Below, piece by piece: positions 8,501 to 13,400 of a stretch of 13,400 nucleotides of DNA (the first letter of the stretch is position 1; each line of letters opens with the position of its first letter). Source of the stretch: Caldithrix sp. GTDB taxonomy: Bacteria; Zhuqueibacterota; Zhuqueibacteria; Oceanimicrobiales; Oceanimicrobiaceae. The position numbers and the translations under genes are program-made. Location: contig SMXE01000214.1 of NCBI GenBank assembly GCA_004357015.1, positions 1-13,400 on the forward strand, in the 5' to 3' direction. A model generated the notes under the pieces. The model was not told where the DNA came from, ran no database searches, and saw only the letters and a program-made list of their open reading frames with translations.

Positions 8501-8795
8501 CCAAGCCGCAGTTGAGCGCCGTCTGCCCACCGAAGGCCAGAAAAATGCCGTCCGGCCGCTCCTTCGCGATGATTTTTTCCACGAACTCCGCGGTCACCGG
8601 CAGGAAGTAGACTTTGTCCGCCAGATGCTCAGAGGTTTGAATGGTGGCGATGTTCGGATTGACAAGAATGGATTGCACGTTTGCTCCCTTGAGCGCCTTG
8701 ATGGCCTGGCTGCCGGAGTAATCGAACTCCCCGGCCTCACCAATTTTGAGCGCAGAACTGCCCAGGACCAGAACTTTCTCAGGTGTATTTTGCAT
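5598..8795 (-). CDS. carB: Carbamoyl-phosphate synthetase large subunit, Bacteroidota/eukaryote-like type
   Basis: Makes carbamoyl phosphate from bicarbonate, two ATP and ammonia tunnelled from CarA, for pyrimidine and arginine synthesis and, here, possibly for the carbamoyltransferase. It is full length at 1065 aa. There are two homologous ATP-grasp halves: the first starts at VLVLGSSALKIGEAGEFDYSG (split by the 20-residue limit, residues 8-28), with NPRLSRSSALASKATGYPLA at 296-315. The second starts at VIVLGSGVYRIGSSVEFDW (552-570), with IECNLRASRSFPFVSK at 830-845. The C-terminal allosteric domain spans about 935-1065. GIIGECNIQ (272-280), WKEIEYEVVRD (209-219) and VKQIDTLAAEFP (516-527) match the CPS1/CAD and Bacteroidota form better than E. 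coli CarB. ATG at 8795 starts 1 bp after the carA stop with no clear ribosome site, implying coupling. Catalytic motifs look intact. Confidence 0.98.
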   Translation of the reverse strand: MQNTPEKVLVLGSSALKIGEAGEFDYSGSQAIKALKGANVQSILVNPNIATIQTSEHLADKVYFLPVTAEFVEKIIAKERPDGIFLAFGGQTALNCGLALAESGVFDKYGVRVLGSPLAAIRDAEDRGRFVERLNEIDVKTPRSAAVHSVEEALQMAEKIGYPIMVRIAFALGGLGSGLCVSADELQARAENALSHTNQILVEEYLKGWKEIEYEVVRDRHDNCITICNMENFDPLGIHTGESIVVAPSQTLNNHEYHMLRELAIKVVRHIGIIGECNIQYALDPKTGDYRVIEVNPRLSRSSALASKATGYPLAFVAAKLALGYGLTDLKNSITQSTMACFEPALDYIVVKIPRWDLKKFRRVSTRIGSGMKSVGEVMAIGRSFEEALQKALRMLDIGVCGLTGNTQLQFNDLKNELQNPTDERVFAIAQAFKAGIGLDEIHELTKIDGWFLYKLKNILRIEALLKRYADGICPKPPILEAKKAGFSDHQIAQALNSDEDSVRDLRQNYGIHPCVKQIDTLAAEFPARTNYLYLTYNGDSDDIDFRNENSVIVLGSGVYRIGSSVEFDWCCVNAAMTLRELGYQTVLINYNPETVSTDYDECDRLYFDELSFETIYEIYRKERPLGMVVAMGGQIANNLAMRFSKARLNVLGTSAQDIDKAENRHKFSTMLDELGIDQPEWEELLSLADALKFAQKVDYPVLVRPSYVLSGAAMGVASTDEELTRFLERAVKISSDHPVVMSKFLENAKEIEFDAVARDGELVIYAISEHVENAGVHSGDATLVFPPQRTYIETLRQVKAIARKIARALCITGPFNIQFIAKNNDVKVIECNLRASRSFPFVSKVSNHNFIDFATRAIMGKPVKDIRRSFMELDYVGVKAPQFSFTRLSGADPTLGVEMASTGEVGCLGVDFEEAFLKALLSVGFRLPIKTILMSTGPLENKAEFVESARVLSSLGVKIYCTRGTARFMKQYGVAAEVLNWPLEKKRPNVLEYISSGKIDLVINIPKNFQEEELTNDYIIRRKAVDFGVPLITNLQLAKRFVESLDQLKVSDLKIMSWDEYTAN

Positions 8796-8796
8796 T

Positions 8797-9855
8797 TTAT
8801 AGAAGGCTCACAAATTCATCAAAAAGATACCCCGTATCCAAGGGACCGGGAGACGCCTCCGGGTGAAACTGCACGCCGCGGAACGGTTTGCTGCGATGCC
8901 GCACACCTTCGTTGCTGCCGTCGTTGGCGTTAAAGAACCACGGCTCCCAGTCGTCGGGCAGAGAATTTTCATCGACGGCAAATCCGTGATTTTGCGAGGT
9001 GATGTAGCAGCGTTTGGTGCCCACCAAAATGCATGGCTGGTTCTGGCCGCGGTGGCCGTACCTGAGTTTGTAGGTGTCCGCGCCGGCTGCCAAGGCAAGC
9101 AGTTGATTCCCGAGGCAGATGCCAAAGGTCGGCGCGTCATCGGCGAGCAGCTTGCGTACGGTCTCGATGGTTGCGGTGCACATCTTCGGGTCGCCGGGGC
9201 CGTTGGAAATCAGCACGCCGTCAAACGTTTCGTTCGAAATGTCCCAGTCCCAAGGCACGGAGCGAACCGTGACATCCCTGTGCAGCAGCGACCGGATAAT
9301 GTTGAACTTGCAGCCGCAGTTGAGCAGGAGCACGCGCTTGCTGCCGTTGCCAAACTGCTCGGGCTCACGTGGTGAAACCCGTGCCACCAAATTTTCCTGA
9401 TTCGGATCTACAAAATCGATCTCTTTATCGTCGCCGTGAACAATCTTTCCCGGCATCGCGCCCTGCTCGCGCAGCTTCTGCGTCAAACGTCGCGTATCGA
9501 TGCCGCTTATTGCCGGGACGTTGTTTTCTTTCAGCCAATCGGAAAGGCTGATGCGACCGTCCCAGTGGCTGTAGTCGCGCGAAAATTCAGCAACGATCAA
9601 TCCGGAGATGCGAATGTCCCCCGATTCAAACGGGCTGTCCATGAGGTTTTTAGACGCACTTTGCGGGACGCCGTAATTGCCGATGAGCGGGTAGGTCAGA
9701 TTGAGTATCTGGCCTTCGTAGGACGGATCGGTAAAGCACTCGGGGTACCCCACCATGCCGGTATTAAAAACCACTTCGCCGGCAGCAGAAGTGGTGCTTC
9801 CGAATGACTCGCCCTCGTAGACGGAACCATCTTCTAAAATCAGTTTTGCAAGCAT
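8797..9855 (-). CDS. carA: Carbamoyl-phosphate synthetase small (glutaminase) subunit
   Basis: Hydrolyses glutamine and passes ammonia to CarB. It has 352 residues, close to normal length. The N-terminal CPSase_sm domain begins AKLILEDGSVYEGESFG and includes GMVGYPECFTDPSYEGQI (33-50). The C-terminal class I amidotransferase domain starts near 174. Its triad is complete: Cys247 in FGICLGNQLL, and His331 and Glu333 in QFHPEASPGP. SHWDGRISLSDWLKENNVP (96-113) and the stretch around LNCGCKFNIIR (178-188) resemble Bacteroidota and eukaryotic homologues. ATG at 9855 has GGGGGGAG 11 nt upstream. carB follows after 1 bp, so the two form a transcription and translation unit. A 145 bp leader separates carA from the upstream glycosyltransferase. 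Being inside a polysaccharide cluster is the odd feature. Confidence 0.97.
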   Translation of the reverse strand: MLAKLILEDGSVYEGESFGSTTSAAGEVVFNTGMVGYPECFTDPSYEGQILNLTYPLIGNYGVPQSASKNLMDSPFESGDIRISGLIVAEFSRDYSHWDGRISLSDWLKENNVPAISGIDTRRLTQKLREQGAMPGKIVHGDDKEIDFVDPNQENLVARVSPREPEQFGNGSKRVLLLNCGCKFNIIRSLLHRDVTVRSVPWDWDISNETFDGVLISNGPGDPKMCTATIETVRKLLADDAPTFGICLGNQLLALAAGADTYKLRYGHRGQNQPCILVGTKRCYITSQNHGFAVDENSLPDDWEPWFFNANDGSNEGVRHRSKPFRGVQFHPEASPGPLDTGYLFDEFVSLL

Positions 9856-10000
9856 TTAGCTTTTTTCTCCCCCCTGAAGAAGAACAAACCAAGCGTTCTT
9901 GGATATTGAGTTATTGGTTATTAGAAGAACAAAGTAGCCGGATTCATCGCCAACTCAGCCACAAACCGGGCATCTCACCGCCCTCTCCTTGTGTGAAATA
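9856..10000 (-). promoter_or_regulatory. carA leader: ribosome site, hairpin and tiny start-stop frames
   Basis: The minus-strand leader holds the carA Shine-Dalgarno GGGGGGAG (9867-9874). A 6 bp hairpin, AAGAAC with 9 nt loop and GTTCTT (9880-9900), ends just upstream of it. Farther upstream AAGGAGAGGG precedes an ATG opening a 9-codon frame (MPGLWLSWR), whose stop overlaps a second 8-codon frame by ATGA. No terminator-like hairpin plus T-run is visible, so attenuation is not shown. The region may contain a promoter for carAB, but no convincing boxes were found. Confidence 0.3.
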
Positions 10001-11101
10001 CTATTCCTTGCCGGCGAGGCGGTTGAACAGCGCTTCATAATTGTCAGCCACTTTTTCCCATGAATAATTCGCCTTGATCCGCTCCACCGCCTTTTTGCCC
10101 AGCGCCGCAACCTCCTCGGGATTGTCGAGCAGGTACTGCATTTTTTCGGAAAGTTCACCGTTGTCGCGCGTATTGAAGTAAACACCGGCGTCGGCCAGAA
10201 CTTCGCGGTGCTCGGGCACGTCGTTGGCGAGCACACAGTTACCGTGTCCCATGCCTTCCAGCAGCGCCGGGTGTGTGCCACCAACTTCCGTGGCTTGCAC
10301 GTAAAAATACGCGTTGGACTGCAACTCGTGGTAACCCTGCCCGAAAACGTAACCCGTGAAAATGATACGCGGATCTTGCGTCTGCTTCAATTCCAGAATG
10401 TACTCACCATTGTATGGCGCGTCGCCGACAATCACGCACTTCTTGTCAGACTTGACGTTCTCGAAAGCCTTCACCACGAGATGCGCGTTGTTTTCCGGTT
10501 CCAGGCGACTGACATAAAGAACATATTCGCCGGGCTGCAAGCCGAACTTATCCAGGACTTCACGGGTTTCAACCATGCCGGTGGCTGCACCATACGGGAT
10601 GAATGTAGACTCTTTCTTGAACTTTTTCAAATAGTATTTTTCGATTTCGCGCGCATCCGTCACTATTTCGTTGGCCATGAAGGTGGAAAGCCACTCGGAC
10701 ATCTGGTAAAACCACCGCCCCAGCTTGTTCCACTTGCAGCGCTGCCACTCCAAGCCATCGACGTTGATGGCGACAGGCGTCCCCGCCAGACGCGGAATGA
10801 AGGCGCAGTAAGCGTTTGCGCTGTTGCAGACCAGCACGACGTCATAGCCTTCTTTCAACGAATGCAGCGTGCTGAGAAACGTGTGCACCACAGTATCGAG
10901 ATACTTGTGCGAAATAGTCGGCAGGATGACAAGCCGCACACCTTTGTAGTACTCACCGTCGTACTCGACGTTGTTGGAACGGCCGTAAACTGTGACCTCG
11001 TGGCCTTTTTCAACCAGACGGGGAGCAAGCTGTTCCGCGAAGGTTTCGAAGCCGCCGTAGTTAGCCGGGATGCCCCGGATACCGATAATTGCGATTTTCA
11101 T
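10001..11101 (-). CDS. DUF1972-type family 4 glycosyltransferase (rhamnosyltransferase-like)
   Basis: GT-B glycosyltransferase whose N-terminal half matches the DUF1972 pattern. It opens MKIAIIGIRGIPANYGGFET, with the glycine-rich acceptor loop, and continues AEQLAPRLVEKGHEVTVYGR. The C-terminal GT4 half contains YVLYVSRLEPENN, CVIVGDAPYNGEY, IIFTGYVFG and VGGTHPALLEGMGHGNCVLA, the last being the usual donor-binding glutamate region of this subfamily. Relatives in O-antigen and exopolysaccharide clusters are often called rhamnosyltransferases, but the substrate cannot be inferred. The start is set at the ATG at 11101 (366 aa) because the conserved domain begins there; an in-frame GTG at 11137 would add 12 unconserved residues. 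Purines (AAAGGGAAAA) lie about 13 nt upstream of the ATG, a long spacing. It follows the flippase after a 125 bp gap and precedes carA by 145 bp. Confidence 0.92.
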   Translation of the reverse strand: MKIAIIGIRGIPANYGGFETFAEQLAPRLVEKGHEVTVYGRSNNVEYDGEYYKGVRLVILPTISHKYLDTVVHTFLSTLHSLKEGYDVVLVCNSANAYCAFIPRLAGTPVAINVDGLEWQRCKWNKLGRWFYQMSEWLSTFMANEIVTDAREIEKYYLKKFKKESTFIPYGAATGMVETREVLDKFGLQPGEYVLYVSRLEPENNAHLVVKAFENVKSDKKCVIVGDAPYNGEYILELKQTQDPRIIFTGYVFGQGYHELQSNAYFYVQATEVGGTHPALLEGMGHGNCVLANDVPEHREVLADAGVYFNTRDNGELSEKMQYLLDNPEEVAALGKKAVERIKANYSWEKVADNYEALFNRLAGKE

Positions 11102-11130
11102 GACGTTAAGATTTTCCCTTTCTAAAATTC

Positions 11131-11204
11131 CAGACACTGACCTTCACAAAGAAGGTTCGTGTCTCTCCTGATCAATCAAACACTAACCTTTCACGAAGAA
11201 AGTC
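11131..11204. repeat. Diverged tandem hairpin repeat, period 46 bp
   Basis: Two ~28 bp copies (11131-11158 and 11177-11204) lie in the gap between the flippase and the DUF1972 glycosyltransferase. On the plus strand both read CACTnACC followed by a small hairpin with loop ACrAA. The stem is ACCTTC/GAAGGT in the left copy and CTTTC/GAAAG in the right, with one C-G to T-A exchange that keeps pairing. About 80 percent of aligned bases agree. It may be a regulatory RNA element or operator pair in the leader of the glycosyltransferase, or a local duplication. Confidence 0.6.
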
Positions 11205-11226
11205 GGCGTTTCCGTGCAGCAACCAG

Positions 11227-12648
11227 TTAATCATTTGTCTGCACAACCACCGCGCGCAGCCGTTTGATATCGGCGACATTTAACTCCTTTAACAAAAACA
11301 GTATCGCCACAAACCCGAGCAACAAGGCGCCGCATTTCAAAATCAAATAGCTGTCAAAAACCGGAAAGTAGAATGCGGCCGCCAGAACCGCCGCACCGGC
11401 CACGACCGTCCGCACGGCTGAGACAACCGGCATGATCACGCGCATTTCCCGCAACAAAAAGTAGCTGCTCAAGACGATGGCCATGCAGGACGCTGCCAAC
11501 GTGGCGTACGCAGCCCCGATGCTGCCGAAGCGCGGCACCAGCCAGGCGTTCGCCAATACATCCAAAATGATCAAAGAACCCACGACTTTCAGACAGGCAG
11601 GCAATTGCCCGCGCGAAATCAGAATTGTGTTCATGACAGCAGCAAAAGTCAAAAATGCGATGGCAGCAAACAGCACTGCGAGAATGGCGCCGGCCTGGGC
11701 ATAGGCCGCACCGAAAAACAGCACCACAATCGATGTGGAGGTTGAGCTTACCACCACAATCAAGGCCGCCAGCAGCATGAGCCAGTAGCGCATGGCGATG
11801 CGCACGATGTCTTGCACGCGCTTTTCGTCATTCTCTTTCGATGCCCGCGAGATGGTCGGCAGCAAGGCAGATGAAACCGCCAGCGAGAGAAAGTATGGAA
11901 TCTTCGCCATGCTCGATGCCGAGATGTACTGCCCAACCACGGCGTCGCTTTGATAGTACTTCACAAACCAGATGTCGATGGAAAACAGCAACTGCAGTCC
12001 CACAAAATAAAACACGTTTGTAAAGGCAAACCGGAAAAATGGAATGTCCCCCAGTTTGCTTTTGATCTCCGGAAAGCGAATGATCAGCACACCCGCCAGC
12101 AAGCCGCCTATTGACCCAATCATGTTGCCGACCACCGCGCCCGTAATGCCATAGCCCAGATAAATCAGCACAAAAATTGCAAGGGGTTTGGCTGCCGCGT
12201 ATGCGATGCCGGTCATGGTCTGCCGGCCAAACTGGTGCAGGCCGTTCTGCATGCTCAGGTAGTATTTGTAAAGACCGTAAAAAATGATGTCAAACGAAGC
12301 GATCTGCAAATAAAAGGCCAACGATTGATCCTTCAGCAACTTCGCCACCAGCGGCGCGGCGGCGTAGCAAAGTCCGAAGACAGCGAACGAATAAATCAGA
12401 TGCCACGGCAGCGTCTTGCGCAGCAGCAAACGGCTGGCGTCGACATTCTCGGCCACATACTTTTGCAACGCGATGGGGATGCCGGTAATGACGAAAAGCT
12501 GTACCACCAGCAGCAGGGACATCACCACGCCAAACGTGCCGAAGTCCGCCGGCCCCAGCAGCCGCGCCAAACCAACGTTGACGGCATAGCCGGAGACCAG
12601 GAACGCGCCCTGGCTTATCATCAGTAAGATTGTCGCTCGACCTAACAT
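11227..12648 (-). CDS. Wzx-type polysaccharide flippase (MOP superfamily)
   Basis: Inner-membrane flippase that moves undecaprenyl-diphosphate-linked glycan to the periplasmic face. At 473 aa it has about 12-14 hydrophobic segments and the classic N-terminal pattern of the family: ILLMISQGAFLVSGYAVNVG, then LARLLGPADFGTFGVVMS (28-45), a signature of polysaccharide biosynthesis proteins. Mid-protein IDIWFVKYYQSDAVVGQYISA (split, 224-244) and PYFLSLAVSSALLPTISRAS (251-270) are likewise typical. Charged cytoplasmic loops (for example KENDEKR, 271-277) separate the helix pairs. ATG at 12648 has no obvious Shine-Dalgarno. It is the first gene of the visible cluster in transcription order, with ~750 bp of non-genic sequence upstream, so a promoter is expected there. 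The specific glycan cannot be inferred. Confidence 0.93.
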   Translation of the reverse strand: MLGRATILLMISQGAFLVSGYAVNVGLARLLGPADFGTFGVVMSLLLVVQLFVITGIPIALQKYVAENVDASRLLLRKTLPWHLIYSFAVFGLCYAAAPLVAKLLKDQSLAFYLQIASFDIIFYGLYKYYLSMQNGLHQFGRQTMTGIAYAAAKPLAIFVLIYLGYGITGAVVGNMIGSIGGLLAGVLIIRFPEIKSKLGDIPFFRFAFTNVFYFVGLQLLFSIDIWFVKYYQSDAVVGQYISASSMAKIPYFLSLAVSSALLPTISRASKENDEKRVQDIVRIAMRYWLMLLAALIVVVSSTSTSIVVLFFGAAYAQAGAILAVLFAAIAFLTFAAVMNTILISRGQLPACLKVVGSLIILDVLANAWLVPRFGSIGAAYATLAASCMAIVLSSYFLLREMRVIMPVVSAVRTVVAGAAVLAAAFYFPVFDSYLILKCGALLLGFVAILFLLKELNVADIKRLRAVVVQTND

Positions 12649-12952
12649 AACTTCAAGTGTTTCAAATCATGAATAATAAACGGCAAACAACCTCCAAATC
12701 CAAAACATAAATTCACAGAATTGCTATCTTCAATATCGGCTGAAGGCTAGGATAATAATATGGCTTGGCCAAAAAATTACCCACACATAAAATACGCATT
12801 TGGCCGTTAGCCTTTGGCCCTTAATTTTTGAGAACTTACGGCGCGAATATCATTTCACCTGTCAGGCACGCACACAGGTGATAAACAAGAAACCATTTCA
12901 ACTGATTGAATTTTTGCAGCCAAAAGCTAATTGCCAAAAGCCAATCGTTCAG
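12649..12952. other. AT-rich intergenic DNA upstream of the flippase, short related repeats
   Basis: No coding frame is credible here. Plus-strand GCCAAAAGC occurs twice (12919-12927, and again at 12933-12941 following TAATT), and a related GGCCGTTAGCCTTTGGCCC lies at 12801-12819. These look like simple sequence drift around a GGCyTTwGGC-like unit. The stretch should include the flippase promoter and leader, but no convincing -35/-10 pair was found. TTGAAG followed 17 nt later by TTATGT is the best and is poor. Confidence 0.4.
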
Positions 12953-13105
12953 TTATGCTTGCCGGTAACAGTTGGTATATGAAAAGTAGGCGATTGCGTG
13001 GTATAGTCTTTCACTGCTCGTGGAAATTGTCTCCGACCTGCCCGCCCCAATAGTATGCCTTGTGAAATAGATGCCGCTGTCATCGACGACTTTGTATCTG
13101 CCCAT
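12953..13105 (-). pseudogene. Possible N-terminal remnant of IS200/REP-associated Y1 transposase
   Basis: A 50-codon minus-strand frame begins MGRYKVVDDSGIYFTRHTI, resembling the opening of IS200-like and REP-associated tyrosine transposases (a YKxxDxxGIYFxTxT-like start). After about residue 19 the similarity fades: the remainder (GAGRSETISTSSERLYHAIA) does not continue the family, and the HUH motif and catalytic tyrosine are absent. No clear ribosome site precedes the ATG. It lies just downstream, on the same strand, of a run of hairpins at 13125-13331, as expected of a decayed element end. The identification rests on a short motif recalled from the family and could be chance. Confidence 0.33.
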
Positions 13106-13124
13106 ATCTTAGCTTCTTCATAAG

Positions 13125-13331
13125 GTTCCGGCTCGTGGGAACATCTGGCCCGTTCTTGAGGGATGCAATCCCCGATTCACTCATGCGAAGGGGATTACTT
13201 GGTGGGTCGAGCAAGCGGGCTCCAATCCCCTGGAGCGTATCGCATTGGATGTTGGTTCATCCTGCGATGAAACGCCCAGTGCGGACCTGTCCCGACGGTG
13301 TTGGTCGGGATTGGCGGGGGAAAATCCCGCC
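13125..13331. other. Dense run of hairpins: decayed mobile-element end or structured RNA
   Basis: Plus-strand perfect stems, in order: GTTCC/GGAAC (13125-13142); AATCCCC/GGGGATT (13167-13196, 16 nt loop); GCTCCA/TGGAGC with loop ATCCCC (13219-13236). Next are ATCGCA-TT-GGATG/CATCC-TGCGAT (13239-13268, 11 bp with a 2 nt bulge); TCCCGAC/GTCGGGA (13290-13310); and GGCGGG/CCCGCC (13313-13331). The ATCCCC loop of the third could also pair with GGGGAT of the second, forming an alternative or pseudoknot pairing. None is followed by a T-run, so they are not plain terminators. Candidates are a REP/IS200 element end, the 3' part of a group II intron-like RNA, or an intergenic repeat family. No open frame here is convincing, and 13332-13400 shows nothing further. 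Confidence 0.5.
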
Positions 13332-13400
13332 CTTATCCGACTATGCCTTCTACTCAGTTCAATAGAGGGCTAGCGTCATATAAAAAACAGTCGTTGTTAA

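Noticed and set aside
7041..8933. 630-codon open frame on the plus strand
   Set aside because: It lies entirely antisense to carB and the carA end. Its His/Arg/Gln-rich, low-complexity-like composition is typical of a mirror frame kept open by the codon bias of the real gene, and no family motif is visible.
11102..11137. 12-residue N-terminal extension of the DUF1972 glycosyltransferase from a GTG
   Set aside because: The conserved domain begins exactly at the internal ATG (MKIAIIG), and the extension has no family likeness.
12801..12941. Possible CRISPR-like short repeats around GCCAAAAGC
   Set aside because: There are only two close copies 5 bp apart and one loose relative, with no regular spacers or cas genes.
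13254..13287. 34 nt segment considered as a group II intron domain V
   Set aside because: It has the right length and a GAAA-containing loop, but lacks the AGC/CGC triad and the lower stem has mismatches. A better stem (13239-13268) uses part of the same bases. Intron origin remains possible but is not shown.
13290..13331. Two adjacent GC-rich hairpins considered as rho-independent terminators
   Set aside because: Neither stem is followed by a T-run on either strand, and no gene ends next to them inside the window.
13135..13365. 76-codon plus-strand frame
   Set aside because: It spans the run of perfect hairpins, so its sequence is constrained by inverted repeats; there is no ribosome site and no domain. 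Better explained as a structured or repeat element.

Overview
The window is one accessory-looking bacterial locus. All eight convincing protein genes lie on the minus strand and are transcribed from high to low coordinates. In transcription order they are a Wzx-type flippase, a DUF1972-type family 4 glycosyltransferase, carA, carB, a GT39/ArnT-like membrane glycosyltransferase, an O-antigen ligase/polymerase-type membrane protein, a second family 4 glycosyltransferase, and a NodU/CmcH-type O-carbamoyltransferase cut by the left window edge. Spacing is tight: 4 bp overlap, 1 bp, 8 bp and 17 bp gaps, plus four noncoding gaps of about 125 to 145 bp or more.

Read together, this is a surface-polysaccharide (O-antigen, capsule or exopolysaccharide) locus. 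Glycosyltransferases build a lipid-linked glycan in the cytoplasm, the flippase moves it across the inner membrane, and the ligase/polymerase and GT39 enzymes act on the outer face. The unusual part is that both subunits of carbamoyl-phosphate synthetase sit inside the locus. Carbamoyl phosphate is the donor used by NodU-family O-carbamoyltransferases, and one of these closes the visible cluster. The simplest reading is a locus that supplies its own donor for glycan carbamoylation. It is also possible that carAB is the cell's only pyrimidine/arginine copy and its position is accidental.

The organism cannot be named. G+C is near 50 percent by eye. Both Car subunits resemble the Bacteroidota and eukaryotic CPS type rather than the proteobacterial type. 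This points loosely to the Bacteroidota or an allied (FCB-like) lineage and is an inference only.

Right of the flippase (12649-13400) there is no intact gene. This stretch holds AT-rich intergenic DNA with short related repeats, a 50-codon minus-strand fragment that looks like the beginning of an IS200/REP-associated transposase, and a dense run of perfect hairpins at 13125-13331. The hairpins could be the end of a decayed mobile element or a structured RNA. A diverged tandem hairpin repeat sits between the flippase and the next glycosyltransferase.
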